DNA of 64,000 nt. Origin: Phnomibacter ginsenosidimutans (GTDB lineage Bacteria; Bacteroidota; Bacteroidia; Chitinophagales; Chitinophagaceae). Position 1 is the stretch's first letter, and each line of letters begins with the position of its first letter. A program made the position numbers and the translations under genes. Location of the stretch: assembly GCF_009740285.1 (NCBI RefSeq), contig NZ_CP046566.1:620001-684000 (forward strand), written 5' to 3'. Below, in pieces: positions 45,939 through 56,816 of this stretch. A model generated the notes under the pieces. That model made no database searches. It was not told the DNA's origin and saw only the letters and a list, made by a program, of their open reading frames with translations.

Positions 45939-48178
45939 ATGCAGTACGTAAAATTGATTTGGATGGCCCTGTGTATGGGCATGATGACGATGGGTAGTGC
46001 CCATGCACAACTCACCGAGCAGTTCAGTCCCGACCTCAACCGGGCCTTGTTTCACTCCCGCCTCGATCAGGCGCAAAAGACATGCTGGCCATTGATGGCC
46101 GTGTCGATAGTCTCATGACGGTTTACCCCAGTCATGAAATGAATGAACAGCTGCAATACCTGGTGCAAACCCGGATTGACGACTGGCAGCGCCGGGTAGA
46201 GCTGAGCAAAACTTACGACCACAACAAGAAACTGACGTACCTGCGCAGCATGACTGAACTGCTGTATGCCTACGCAGTTGAAATCAGAAAAAAATCAACG
46301 GACTGGAGCAGCTTTGCTCCCTTGCTCAATGCATTTGAAGATGGCTTGCTTCGGATGGAAGCCGGCAAAGATGTGTTGCCTTTGCTGAAGCCATTGCCCT
46401 ACGATGTGGCCAAAATCATCCCCAACAATTTTGCGTTTCGCAACAGCGCCGGCATTCGCCAGATACAAGAATTTATTTTCTTAAAACTCATAGCCCAAAA
46501 CCCGGAGCAAACGCTGAAAAGACTGGCCGAAAATCCCAACTATTCTTTTACTGATAGTTTGATTTCGGTAGCGGCCCGCCGCCGCCCCGAAGAGTTGATT
46601 AACTATGCACAGGCCAGCAGTACGCCCTTGGGCATTATCATTGCCCGCCATGTTGATCCGTTGGTAAAAATGATTGTGCAACTGGCAGGCGATCGTTCAG
46701 GCCAATTGTATTTTCCTTTTCTCGATGATTTGAGCAAAGGCAACATCACAAAGAAAGAAATTGAAACAGCCATTGCCGATTCTGCTGCTTACTACCGGTT
46801 GCTGGTAAAAACGCAGGTAAACTATGCAGGCCGTATGCGCCAGGGCGATACACCTGTTGTTATCCGCGGCTTGCAAGACATGCTGCACCGCAAATCGCTG
46901 GAAGTATATGTGAATACCATCAATGGTTTGCACGACTTGCCGGCACCTGTTCGTTTCAAAAAAATTCAAGGGCTAACCGTACCCGAGCTCTACTATTTGA
47001 TTGTGCTCAACGAAGCAGAAATTTATACCAGTAGCTACACGTACGTGTACAACCGCCTGCTGGAGTTAACGCCTGGTAAAAGTGCCGATACACTGCTGCA
47101 AATAGTGAACCACGACAAGTACAAGAAGTTCCTGACCATGGCGGCCAATTACAATACGCTGAATGATTTTCTGGCCAAAATGAGTGCAGCTAACGCTCAT
47201 GCATTGATGTCGGCTTTTGTAAGCAATCTGGAAAAAGGCAGCAGTAAAGATGACATTGAAGATGCGGTAGATGTGGCCAATGCCTATGCCAGCATTACAC
47301 AGCCTGCTATCCGTGCATTAATGCTGAATAAGGTGAAGGAAAACCTGGCCATGGCAGACCTCATGAACAACCGCAAGGGTCGTGTTGTGTACCGGCTGGA
47401 AAAAGTAATTATGGAAAGTAGTGACAGTGAAATGGACAGCACTTTGGCCAGGGTAAATATTTCTGACTCATTGGGTATTCCGCCTGTGTACGACATCAGC
47501 AACCGGCAGCTGCGGGATAGCCTCGGCCGCATAGTGTTGCAAATGTATTTTTATGGCGATGCTGGTGGCAAGGGTACGTTCAATCACTTACTGCGTATTT
47601 ATGCCGACAGAACCAAGTGGGCCATGAAAGCTACGCCTGAATGGGTACAGTTTACCAGCATTGGCTCACCGGTTCCCTTTGTATTGTTTGCCAACCGTGC
47701 TTTGGATGAAGAAAACGATGAAGATGAAAATGCACAACGCAAACTTATTGAGTACATGACCAGCAATGGTTTTTCTCCATCCATTACAGTGCATCGTGGG
47801 CATAGCTATTACCTACCATATACAATAAAAAAAATGCTGCCGAGCAGGGTAGTGGTGTTGGGTAGCTGTGGTGCCTATCACAACCTCGCCGATGTGTTGC
47901 GCATTTCACCTGATGCTTCCATCATTTCGAGCAAGCAGGTGGGCTATGGCGAAATCAACGTAGCACTGTTTACCTATCTGGTAGACAAACTGAAAATGGG
48001 GCAGGATGTAAAATGGCCATCGATGATGAATGAAGTAGCCGGCCGCATTAGTGCCGAAAAGAAAGAAGGCTATGACGATTACATTTTTCCGCACCAAAAC
48101 CTCGGTGCCCTGTTTATTAAAGCATACAAAATAGCCAACCGCGAAGCCGATCCCTTCGAAGGCATTACGTTAAAATAA
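45939..48178 (+). CDS. Large secreted protein of unknown function with a clan CD-like His/Cys pattern, frameshifted
   Basis: The product of about 746 residues has a signal peptide (MQYVKLIWMALCMGMMTMGS...AHAQ). The frame breaks in the A run near 46075-46078; one added A gives DQAQKDMLAIDGRVDSLMTV and continues to the stop. Residues of about 30-580 are mostly helical with no known domain. Near the end, TVHRGHSYYLPYTIKK (about 617-632) and, after a hydrophobic strand, RVVVLGSCGAYHNLADVL (about 640-657) resemble the His and Cys blocks of clan CD cysteine peptidases (caspase, gingipain, C13 type). SIISSKQVGYGEINVALFTY follows. Protease activity is only inferred. A near -7 box TAACTTTA ends about 12 bases before the start. 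Confidence 0.75.
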
Positions 48179-48279
48179 AACAGCGGTTGCGGCGGCCAAC
48201 AGGCTTGCCTTAGTTTCGCAGCCGCAAGGCGCAGCTGCTTTGGCATCAAAAGATGGCTGCGTACCGGCTGCAATTGTAT

Positions 48280-50100
48280 ATGTCTGGCAACAAGTCTACT
48301 TCCCGCTCATTTGACATGGCCCTGTTTGGCAGGGTGATGCGTTTTGTGCAGCCCTACCGCCGCCGCTTTTACCTGTCGCTGGTGCTGGCACTGGTGCTGG
48401 CGGTGCTGTCGCCGGTGCGGGGCTTGTTCATTCAATACACGGTAGACAAAGGACTGAAAGGCCAAACAGGCAATATTCCAACCTGGCTCAACGATTGGTT
48501 TGATGCCATCAGCCATGGCGACATGCTGCGTTTTGTGGTGCTTATTTCCATCCTGCAAATTGTGATGTTGCTGATAGAAACCGTGATTCGGTTTGTGTTT
48601 ACGTTTAGCACGGCATGGCTGGGCCAGCATGTGGTAAAAGACCTGCGGGTAACGGTGTACAACAATGTGCTGCGCCTCAACCTGCGTCAGTTCGATAAAA
48701 CACCGATTGGAACGCTTACCACCCGCACCATCAACGATATTGAAAGCATCAACGAAATTTTTGCCGACGGCCTCATTCCCATCATCGCCGATTTTCTCAC
48801 CATCGTGTTTACCCTTGCCACCATGTTTTGGATGGACTGGCAGCTAACGCTCATTGGCTTGATTCCTTTTCCCATTTTGCTGCTGGCTACCTGGCGTTTT
48901 AAAAACAGTGTCAACAAGAGCTTTATCAAAGTGCGGAATGCCGTGGCCAGCCTCAATGCCTTTGTGCAGGAGCATATCAATGGCATGCAACTGGTGCAGG
49001 CTTTTGCGGCCGAAGACCGCGAAATGGGCAAATTCAGAAAGATTAATAAGGAACATCGCAACGCCAATATCAACGCCATTTTTGCTTACTCGGTCTTTTT
49101 TCCGGTGGTAGAAGTGGTGCTGGCTGTAAGCCTGGGCCTGCTGGTATGGTGGGTGGCCGACCAAAGAATAGAAGCGGGTAAGCTGGTAGCCTTCATCTTG
49201 TTCATGAACCAGATATTCCGGCCGCTGCGGGTGATTGCCGATAAGTTCAACGTGATACAAATGGGCATGGTGGCCAGCGAACGGGTATTTAAAGTGCTCG
49301 ACAACAACGACCAGCTGCCCGAGCCAACTGCCCAGGCCCTGCAGCCCGCCAAAGTGGAAGGCAGCATCGCTTTTGAAAAAGTGAATTTTGCGTACGAAGC
49401 CGAAAACTGGGTGCTGAAAAATGTGGACTTCCGCATTGCCCCCGGCCAAACCGTGGCCATTGTGGGCAGCACAGGTAGCGGCAAAACCACTATCATTTCG
49501 CTGCTCAACCGCTTGTACGAAGTGGAACATGGCCGCATTACCATTGATGGACATGATATCCGCGATTATCACCCCGATGCCCTGCGCAGCCAGATTGGTG
49601 TGGTGCTGCAAGATGTGTTTTTGTTTGCCGGTTCTGTACACGACAACCTCACGTTGCGCAACCCTGATATACCCCGCAACAAAGTGGAGGAAGTGTGCCG
49701 CCTGATTGGCATCGATGCATTTATACAACAATTGCCCGGCGGGTACGATTTTAATGTGCTGGAGCGTGGCGCCACCATGAGTGCCGGCCAGCGCCAGTTG
49801 CTGAGCTTTGCCCGCTGCCTGCTTTACAACCCCGCCATCCTTATACTCGACGAAGCCACCAGCAATATCGACAGCGAAAGCGAACAGCTCATACAGCAGG
49901 CCATTGACAAAATGATTCAGGGTCGTACCTCCATTGTAATTGCTCACCGCCTGAGCACCATCCGCAAGGCCAATATCATTATGGTGATGGAGCGGGGCGA
50001 ACTCAAAGAAATGGGCAGCCACGACGCACTGCTGGCCAAAGGAGGCCTGTACTCCCGCCTGCACCGCATGCAGTTTGAGGAGGAAAATGTTTCCCAATAG
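48280..50100 (+). CDS. ABC exporter, fused permease and ATPase
   Basis: The 606-residue protein has six membrane segments in the ABC_membrane domain (RRRFYLSLVLALVLAVLSPV, IADFLTIVFTLATMFWMDWQ and others) followed by an ATPase domain: Walker A VGSTGSGKTTIISLL at about 393-407, signature ATMSAGQRQLLSF near 499 (MSAGQ for the usual LSGGQ), Walker B ILILDEATSNID, and IVIAHRLSTIRKA. It is a half-transporter of the MsbA/MdlB type that works as a dimer, exporting lipids or drugs. The substrate is unknown. The N-terminal start is uncertain by 21 codons (a later ATG at MALFGRVMRF). Confidence 0.93.
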   Translation: MSGNKSTSRSFDMALFGRVMRFVQPYRRRFYLSLVLALVLAVLSPVRGLFIQYTVDKGLKGQTGNIPTWLNDWFDAISHGDMLRFVVLISILQIVMLLIETVIRFVFTFSTAWLGQHVVKDLRVTVYNNVLRLNLRQFDKTPIGTLTTRTINDIESINEIFADGLIPIIADFLTIVFTLATMFWMDWQLTLIGLIPFPILLLATWRFKNSVNKSFIKVRNAVASLNAFVQEHINGMQLVQAFAAEDREMGKFRKINKEHRNANINAIFAYSVFFPVVEVVLAVSLGLLVWWVADQRIEAGKLVAFILFMNQIFRPLRVIADKFNVIQMGMVASERVFKVLDNNDQLPEPTAQALQPAKVEGSIAFEKVNFAYEAENWVLKNVDFRIAPGQTVAIVGSTGSGKTTIISLLNRLYEVEHGRITIDGHDIRDYHPDALRSQIGVVLQDVFLFAGSVHDNLTLRNPDIPRNKVEEVCRLIGIDAFIQQLPGGYDFNVLERGATMSAGQRQLLSFARCLLYNPAILILDEATSNIDSESEQLIQQAIDKMIQGRTSIVIAHRLSTIRKANIIMVMERGELKEMGSHDALLAKGGLYSRLHRMQFEEENVSQ

Positions 50101-50163
50101 CCCATTCCGGAATAGATTTCAATTTTCTTTCCTGTTCTCCTTCATAGTATGCACGGCACCCCG

Positions 50164-50171
50164 TACATTTG
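50164..50171 (+). promoter_or_regulatory. Putative -7 box of the atp operon
   Basis: TACATTTG is an exact TAnnTTTG match, 21 bases before the first atpB start codon. The ABC gene ends 63 bases upstream with no terminator, so read-through could also occur. No clear TTTG is seen at the -33 position. Confidence 0.5.
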
Positions 50172-50192
50172 CGGCCAAATTTGAGCACAGGT

Positions 50193-51338
50193 ATGGGTAG
50201 CAAGTTCATGAAATCTTTACTGGTAGCGGTTTTCAGCGTTTTCTCTTTTGGCGTAGCCATGGCTGAAGAAGGCCACGAGCCGGCACAGCACGAAGCGGGT
50301 GCCACCCACGAGGAAAAACTGGATCCCGGTAAGATCATCATTGAGCACGTAACCGATGCTCACGACTTCCATTTCATGGATATTGGCGGCAAAGCCATTT
50401 CCATTCCGCTGCCTGTTATTCTGTACAGCGAAGGCAAGTGGCATATGTTCAGCAGTGGCAACTTCCACCATGGTCACGAAGCCCACGATGGCTTCTTCCT
50501 GGTAAATGACCACTACATTCAGCAAATGAAGGCCGAAGGCGTAGATGTAAGCGGTTTGAAAAACCAGCAAATCATTGCCGTGGATGCCGAGGGCAAACCC
50601 AATGCCAGCGTTCAGGTATACGATTTCAGTATGACCAAAAACGTGGTGCAAATGCTGTTGGCCAGCATCCTGCTGATTGTACTCATGAGCAGCATTGCGA
50701 AGAAATATGCGAAAAACGGTCCCAATAAGGCACCAAGTGGTTTCCAAAATGCAGTAGAGCCAGTGATTACGTTTGTAAGAGATGAAGTGGCTAAGCCAAA
50801 CCTGCATGGCAAATACCAGCGTTACTTGCCGTTTTTGCTCACTGTTTTCTTCTTTATCTTAATCAACAACCTGTTTGGTTTAATTCCTGGTTCGGCCAAC
50901 GTAACGGGTAACCTCGCCCTTACAGCAGTGCTGGCGTTGATTTCCTTCATCGTTATTTTGTTCAGCACCAACAAGCATTTCTGGGGTCACGTATTTTGGT
51001 TTCCGGGCGTACCTGTACCGGTTAAGCTCATTATGCTGCCGGTAGAACTGATGGGTATTTTCACCAAGCCCTTTGCCCTCATGATTCGTTTGTTTGCCAA
51101 CATGGTGGCAGGTCACGTTATCATCTTGAGTTTCATCATCCTCATTTTCATATTTGGCGCCATGAGCAAATCACTCGGCTATGGTACCAGTCCCATTTTT
51201 GTAGGCTTGGCGGTATTTATTTATGCCATCGAAGTATTGGTAGCCTTCATTCAGGCTTTCATCTTCACCAACCTTACAGCAGTGTTTATTGGTCAGGCAT
51301 TTGAACATGGAGACCACCACGAAGGCGGACACCACTAA
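50193..51338 (+). CDS. atpB: ATP synthase F0 subunit a
   Basis: Subunit a forms the proton half-channels against the c ring. The 381-residue protein starts MGSKFMKSLLVAVFSVFSFG, with an export signal and a His-rich N-terminal extension of about 150 residues before the first channel helix, as is usual in Bacteroidota. The key helix contains KPFALMIRLFANMVAGHVII with the essential Arg, and the last helix ALVAFIQAFIFTNLTAVFIG-like segment (VLVAFIQAFIFTNLTAVFIG). The ATG at 50208 (MKSLLVAVF) is an alternative start. It leads atpB-atpE-atpF-atpH. Confidence 0.95.
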   Translation: MGSKFMKSLLVAVFSVFSFGVAMAEEGHEPAQHEAGATHEEKLDPGKIIIEHVTDAHDFHFMDIGGKAISIPLPVILYSEGKWHMFSSGNFHHGHEAHDGFFLVNDHYIQQMKAEGVDVSGLKNQQIIAVDAEGKPNASVQVYDFSMTKNVVQMLLASILLIVLMSSIAKKYAKNGPNKAPSGFQNAVEPVITFVRDEVAKPNLHGKYQRYLPFLLTVFFFILINNLFGLIPGSANVTGNLALTAVLALISFIVILFSTNKHFWGHVFWFPGVPVPVKLIMLPVELMGIFTKPFALMIRLFANMVAGHVIILSFIILIFIFGAMSKSLGYGTSPIFVGLAVFIYAIEVLVAFIQAFIFTNLTAVFIGQAFEHGDHHEGGHH

Positions 51339-51420
51339 GTAATTGGGGATTAGTGATTAGGATTGAACTTGAAAAGTGCCGCGGATGCGGAATAAAGAAC
51401 ACCGGATTTTTTCATTTTAA

Positions 51421-51681
<261 letters not shown>

Positions 51682-51701
51682 TCATTCGCACTGAAAAAAA
51701 C

Positions 51702-51737
51702 AAACTGCGCCCATGCACAGGGCGGACGGCGCAGTTT
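51702..51737 (+). promoter_or_regulatory. Intercistronic hairpin between atpE and atpF
   Basis: Arms AAACTGCGCC and GGCGCAGTTT are perfect over 10 bases with a 16-base GC-rich loop, 21 bases after the atpE stop. Only CCTTC follows, so it is not an ordinary full terminator. It could block 3'-to-5' decay or partly end transcripts, giving more atpE than atpF mRNA. Confidence 0.6.
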
Positions 51738-51790
51738 CCTTCAACTTTTTCGACTTCTGAATATTTTTCTCTTTTCAAAAAACGAATCAC

Positions 51791-52279
51791 ATGCTCGACG
51801 TAGGATTAGGACTTTTTGCCTGGAACCTCATCGCCTTTTTAGTAGTGTTGTTCCTGCTGCGCAAATTTGCGTGGAAGCCCATCATCAGCAGCCTGAACGA
51901 ACGTGAAACCAAAATTGCCGACAGTATTGCTACCGCCGACCGCGTAAAGGCTGAAATGGCCCAAATGCAAAGCGAAAACGAAGCACTGATGGCACAAGCC
52001 CGTGAAGAACGTGCCGCTATGCTGAAAGAGGCAAAAGAAACCCGTGATAAAATGGTGAACGAAGCCAAAGAGCAGGCTAAGTTGGAAGCCAATAAAATTG
52101 TAGCTGAAGCACAGCAAGCCATCAACAACCAAAAAATGGCAGCCCTTACCGATGTAAAAAATCAGGTGGGAGCATTGGTAGTAGAAGTGGCAGAAAAAGT
52201 ATTGCGCCGCGAACTGGCCAATAAAGCTGATCAGGAAAACTACATCAAAGAGTTGAGCAACTCTGTAAAACTGAACTAA
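51791..52279 (+). CDS. atpF: ATP synthase F0 subunit b
   Basis: The 162-residue protein has one N-terminal membrane helix (LGLFAWNLIAFLVVLFLLRK) and a long, highly charged coiled coil (EMAQMQSENEALMAQAREER, KEAKETRDKMVNEAKEQAKL), which forms the peripheral stalk linking subunit a to delta. Length and layout are typical. It follows the atpE hairpin and precedes atpH. Confidence 0.95.
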   Translation: MLDVGLGLFAWNLIAFLVVLFLLRKFAWKPIISSLNERETKIADSIATADRVKAEMAQMQSENEALMAQAREERAAMLKEAKETRDKMVNEAKEQAKLEANKIVAEAQQAINNQKMAALTDVKNQVGALVVEVAEKVLRRELANKADQENYIKELSNSVKLN

Positions 52280-52344
52280 GCTGAAAGAACAGCTTTTGCA
52301 GCAATGTAAGAGCCGTTATTCTTCAATATAAGAGAAGCAATTGT

Positions 52345-52909
52345 ATGGTAAACCCACGTTTGGCCGGCCGCTACGCTAAAAGCCTTATTGATATCGCCGT
52401 AGAAAAAAACGTATTGGAAGCGATCAAAGCTGATGTTGCGTTTTTACTCACTGCCATCAATAGCAGCCCCGAGTTGAAATCATTGTTGCGCAGTCCCATT
52501 ATCAAGGCTGATAAAAAGACAGCTGTAATGGATGCCATTTGCAAGGGCCGGGTAAATGCAATTACTGAGGCATTTTGCCGTCTGCTGGTGAGCAAAAGCC
52601 GCGAAAATGCATTGCCAGAAATTTTGGGTGCGTTCAACGAGCAGTACAATGCATTGAAAGGCATTCAACAGGTAAAAATTACTACCGCTCAGCCCCTGAG
52701 CGAAGATGTAAAAGCATCTTTGCTGAACAAGTTGAAAGCTTGATACTGGCTTTGAGCAGGTAGAATTGAAGACTTCTGTAAAAGAAGAATTGATTGGTGG
52801 ATTCATTTTGGAATACAACAACAATCTGGTGGATGCTTCGATTCAGCGAGACCTTCGGGACATCAAACGACAGTTTCACAACAATGATTACATCTTCAAT
52901 ATCCGATAA
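52345..52909 (+). CDS. atpH: ATP synthase F1 subunit delta, single-base frameshift
   Basis: The product of about 187 residues starts MVNPRLAGRYAKSLIDIAVE, and the N-terminal helical domain continues with RENALPEILGAFNEQYNALK. The C-terminal motif of the family, VKEELIGGFILEYNNNLVDA then SIQRDLRDIKRQFHNNDYIF, is in another frame. Removing one T near 52740 (AAAGCTTGA) gives KLKADTGFEQVELKTSVKEE and a stop at 52907-52909. Delta joins the F1 head to the b-subunit stalk and is essential for coupling, so a true mutation is unlikely. A strong terminator overlaps the stop codon; atpA and atpG do not follow. Confidence 0.92.
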
Positions 52910-52942
52910 AAAAATCCCGGCCAATTGGTCGGGATTTTTTTT
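52908..52942. terminator. Terminator between atpH and the CBS gene
   Basis: AAAAAAATCCCG, 10-base loop, CGGGATTTTTTTT. Symmetrical A and T tracts suit both converging genes. It ends the atp operon after atpH. Confidence 0.9.
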
Positions 52943-52949
52943 ATGACTA

Positions 52950-53379
52950 TTAGGTACCTGAAATGTATTGCTCCAGATGGCTGATGGTTTCTTGTTGTCG
53001 TTTCATTTTTGCTTGCTACCACATCACTCATAGAAATGATGCCTGCCAAGGCGCCCTGCGCAAATACAGGCAGATAACGGATGTGCTTTTCACCCATGAG
53101 CTCCATACATCTGTCGATGCTGTCGGCAGGTGTTACCGAAGGCAAATCCGTGGTCATAATATCAGCCACTTCAGTGTCGGTAGAATTTTTGCCTTTCAAA
53201 ATTACTTTACGAGAGTAATCTCTTTCCGTTACAATGCCCTGGTAGCTGCCATTGTGCATGACGACCACAGAGCCAATGTTTTTGTCGGCCATTAATTTGA
53301 GTACATCAATTACGGCGGTGTTGGGCGATACTGCAATTACATCGCTCCCTTTTCTGGCAAGAATGTCGGCTACTTTCAT
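52950..53379 (-). CDS. Two-CBS-domain protein, single-base frameshift
   Basis: The protein of about 142 residues starts MKVADILARKGSDVIAVSPN and has two CBS motifs: IGSVVVMHNGSYQGIVTERD and IRYLPVFAQGALAGIISMSD. Such stand-alone pairs bind adenine nucleotides and report energy state. The C-terminus is off frame: removing one A from the A5 run at about 53018-53022 gives VASKMKRQQETISHLEQYIS and a stop at 52950-52952, giving the normal ending of these proteins. It converges with the atp operon. Confidence 0.88.
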
Positions 53380-53488
53380 GGTTTTTCAGTTTTGAGGGGA
53401 AGTTTAAGATAGGACAATTAGCAACAGACCGTTTCACTTGAGTGAGTTTTGACCGGCAAATCTTAAAATAAAAATATTTATACAATAG

Positions 53489-53520
53489 TTTGGTTTATAA
53501 AATAAACTATTCTATGTTTG
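53489..53520 (+). promoter_or_regulatory. Bacteroidota-type promoter of the receptor gene
   Basis: TTTG at 53489-53492 and TATGTTTG at 53513-53520 match both parts of the consensus TTTG-N(17-23)-TAnnTTTG, with a 20-base spacer in a very AT-rich region. The start codon at 53542 is 21 bases downstream, leaving a short leader. Confidence 0.65.
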
Positions 53521-53541
53521 TCTCATCAAAGCAAACAACCA

Positions 53542-55757
53542 ATGAAAACTGTCCTTCTCACACTCATTTCCATACTCAGCACACTTGGCCTTTTGGCGCA
53601 GCAAACTACCCTCACCGGTACCGTTACCGATCTTAAAAAAGACCCATTGCAGGTGCCAGCGTATCTATTGCCGATAGCTACGATGGTGCCAGTACCGACA
53701 GCGTTGGTCGTTTTCAATTCAGCACCACCGACACCGGTAAGCACACACTCCTCATCAGCATGTTGGGCTATAAAAGCTGGGAGCAAACTGTGGAATTCCG
53801 CGGCGGCTCCCAGTTGTTCAACATTCAGCTCAAAGAATTGCCCAACGAACTCACTGCGGTAGTCATCACCGCAGGAGCATTTGAAGCCGGCGATACCAAG
53901 AAAGCCACTGTATTGAAGCCACTCGATATTGTAACCACAGCCAGTGCCAATGCCGATGTAGCCGCAGCCATGAAAACCCTGCCCGGTACACAGCAAATAG
54001 GCGAAAGTGCCGAGCTGTTTGTACGAGGTGGCGAAGGCTACGAAACCCGCCAGTTTATTGACGGCACTACCGTAGCGAATCCCTTTTTCGGACAGGCACC
54101 GAACATTGCCAGCCGCGGACGGTTTTCGCCCTTTTTATTCAAAGGCACTGTGTTCAGCACCGGCGGTTATTCAGCCTTATACGGTCAGGCTTTGTCGAGT
54201 GCCCTCATTTTAGAAAGCATTGATTTGCCCGAACGTTCTGCCGCCAGTGCTTCCATTTCTCCCTTGTTTTTGGGGGCGCAGTACCAGCACCTGGCCAAGG
54301 ACACCACGCATAGCTGGGGTGCCAGTGCCGGCTACACCAATGTTGGCTTGTACTTCAAGGCGGTTAAGCAGCAACCCGATTATTTTCATGCACCAGAGGT
54401 GATGAATGGCGATGCCAATTTTCGCATCAAAACTTCTCGCACCGGCATGCTCAAGTTTTATGGCAGCTATGCCAAAAACATTTTGGGCCTGCGCAATCCG
54501 GACATAGATATGGCGGGTTTGAAAAATGCTTTCGAACTCAACAACAGCAATATTTACAGCAATATCAGCTACAAAGAAAGATTGGCCAATCGCCTGAAAC
54601 TGCTAGCAGGGTTTAGCTACAGCCAAAACAAAGACAACATAATACAAGGATTACAAGATGCGGGTAACAAACCGGTGACCAGTGGTGTGCCAGACTGGAT
54701 GTTGTACAAAAATTTTCGCCTGAACAGCAACAGTCAACTGCTGCAGGCAAGAGCAGTATTGGATTATAAACTGAAAGGGCTGAGTGCTGTAAAAGCAGGT
54801 GCTGAATATTGGTACAGTAAAGACGATAGCAAGTACAATGGTTTGTTCAACAGCATCGAAGATCATTACACAGCAGCATTTGCAGAAGCCGATGTGTACA
54901 TCAGCAACGGGCTGGCTGCCAGAGGCGGAGTACGGGCTGAGCACAGTGCTTTGCTACAGCAATTCAATGTAGCGCCAAGAGCTTCGCTGGCATATAAGTT
55001 TGCTAACGCTGCACAGCTTTCTGCAGATTACGGTGTGTTTTACCAAAAGCCGCAAAGTCAGTTTTTGCTGTTCAACCAAATGCAAAGCCAGCTCCGTGCC
55101 GACCATTACATTGTGACGTATCAAAAAATCGGATTCAACAAAGTATTTCGGGCACAGGTATTTCACAAAGAGTACAAACAACTCACCCGCACTTTTCCTG
55201 ATACCAGCAGCAATGGCACAGGGTATGCCCGTGGCGTAGAATTGTTTTGGCGGGATAAATCCACTTTCAAAAACTTCGATTATTGGGTAACCTATTCATA
55301 CCTCGATACCAAGCGTTCTTACCTCAATTACCCCTACGAATTGCAGCCCACATTTGCAGCCAATCACACGGCTAACCTGGTGGTAAAACGCTTTTTTACC
55401 AAAATGAAAACGCAGCTGAATCTCAACTATCAGTTTGCAACCGGAAGGCCCTATTATCAATTCAAATACAACAATGGTACACAACAATGGGGCATTGGCG
55501 ACCAAGGCAAAACCATAGCTTATAACAACCTGAGTTTTAGTGCCAACTACCTCACCAATATTGGTAAAGCCTTTGGTGTAGTGGTGTTGAGTGTAACCAA
55601 TGTACTCAACAGTAAGCAGGTGTTTGGCTACAACTATAGCGCAGATGGCAGCAATAAAGTAGCCATTGTGCCACCTGCCAACCGGTTCATTTTCTTGGGC
55701 CTCTTTTTAAGCTGGGGCACCGACCGTACACAAGATGCCATCAACAATAATTTATAA
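53542..55757 (+). CDS. TonB-dependent receptor, single-base frameshift
   Basis: The receptor of about 738 residues has a signal peptide (MKTVLLTLISILSTLGLLAQ), a CarboxypepD_reg-like domain, a plug (TAVVITAGAFEAGDTKKATV, NADVAAAMKTLPGTQQIGES, ELFVRGGEGYETRQFIDGTT) and a barrel ending NRFIFLGLFLSWGTDRTQDA. The frame breaks at GACCCATT near 53642-53645; one added C gives LKKDPIAGASVSIADSYDGA and continues. It starts a codirectional run with a 2TM protein, a secreted protein and a membrane protein-regulator pair. The substrate is unknown; there is no SusD partner. Confidence 0.88.
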
Positions 55758-55792
55758 CCGATTTCATTTCATCAACCACACAAACTACTATC

Positions 55793-56062
55793 ATGGACAA
55801 CATGCACAACAATGAACTTTGGGAAACAGCCCGCAGAAGGGCAGCTTTCAAAAAAAGCCTGAGTTCTTACTTTTTGGTCAATGCCTTTTTGATCGGCATT
55901 TGGTACTTCACTACGGGTGTTAACAGCCGCCATTTCTGGCCCATTTGGCCCATTCTTGGTTGGGGACTTGGCCTGGCTTTTCAGTATGCCAATGCCTACA
56001 TGGGTACACAATTGTTTTCTGCAGAAAAAGAGTATGAAAAACTCAAACAACAACAACGATAA
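55793..56062 (+). CDS. 2TM-domain protein
   Basis: The 89-residue protein has two membrane segments (SYFLVNAFLIGIWYFTTGVN and FWPIWPILGWGLGLAFQYAN) between charged ends (ELWETARRRAAFKKSLSSY; EKEYEKLKQQQR). It matches the Bacteroidota 2TM domain family, also found fused to histidine kinases. The function is not known. It lies 35 bases after the receptor gene. Confidence 0.85.
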   Translation: MDNMHNNELWETARRRAAFKKSLSSYFLVNAFLIGIWYFTTGVNSRHFWPIWPILGWGLGLAFQYANAYMGTQLFSAEKEYEKLKQQQR

Positions 56063-56101
56063 ACGCATTCTCCATCACCTCATCACTTCAAAAAAATCAC
56101 T

Positions 56102-56745
56102 ATGAAAAAAGTATTTATTCTTTGCCTTACTGCCGTATTGGCTATAGCTGTACAAGCTCAAAATGAGAAGTACGTCAATTTCATGAAGAAGAACATAGCT
56201 GCACTCGACTCGGCTAAAAGCCCAGAAGACCTGCAAGTGTCGGCGAACAATTTTGAACGCATTGCCAATACCGAAAAAGGAGAGTGGTTGCCCAATTATT
56301 ACGCAGCATATGCGTTGGTTATGAAAGCTTATTACGTAAAGGAGATGAAGGACATTGATCCGCTGTGCGATAAAGCCGATGCTTTTTTGGCCATGGCTGA
56401 AAGTATGAACGCTGCCAACTCAGAAATAGCTACACTGAAAGCTATGGTGCTTACCGCCAGAATGCGGGCAGATGGTAGCCGCGGCATGACAATGGGCCCC
56501 AAAGCCACCATGATTTTGCAGCAAGCTTTGCAGCAGCAACCAACTGGTAACCCACGTGCATTGATGCAAATGGCACAAATGAAATTTTATACGCCTCCGG
56601 CTTTTGGCGGCGGTAAAGATGCCGGTATTGAATTGCTGAAAAAAGCATTGCAGCTTACGATAGCTTTAAGCCTGCCAGTGAGCTGGATCCAAGCTGGGGT
56701 AAGCCGTATGCAATTAATTTATTGGCACAATGGACGGCTAAGTAA
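56102..56745 (+). CDS. Secreted helical (TPR-like) protein, single-base frameshift
   Basis: The product of about 214 residues has a signal peptide (MKKVFILCLTAVLAIAVQAQ) and helical repeats (EDLQVSANNFERIANTEKGE, WLPNYYAAYALVMKAYYVKE, QQPTGNPRALMQMAQMKFYT) that resemble a TPR-like fold. The frame breaks near 56650 (GCATTGCAGC); one added base gives LAAYDSFKPASELDPSWGKP then YAINLLAQWTAK and a stop at 56743-56745. The ending SELDPSWGKPYA is typical of a last TPR-like repeat. It may be a periplasmic assembly factor; no specific role can be assigned. Confidence 0.75.
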
Positions 56746-56816
56746 GTAGTATTTCTTGTGTATAAATCTGCCGCCAGAGAAGGGATGAGCTATTACCTTC
56801 ACTCAATACAAAAGCA

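Noticed and set aside
48844-50097. Minus-strand open frame of about 417 codons opposite the ABC exporter
   Set aside because: The sense strand has all ABC motifs in order; the antisense product resembles nothing.
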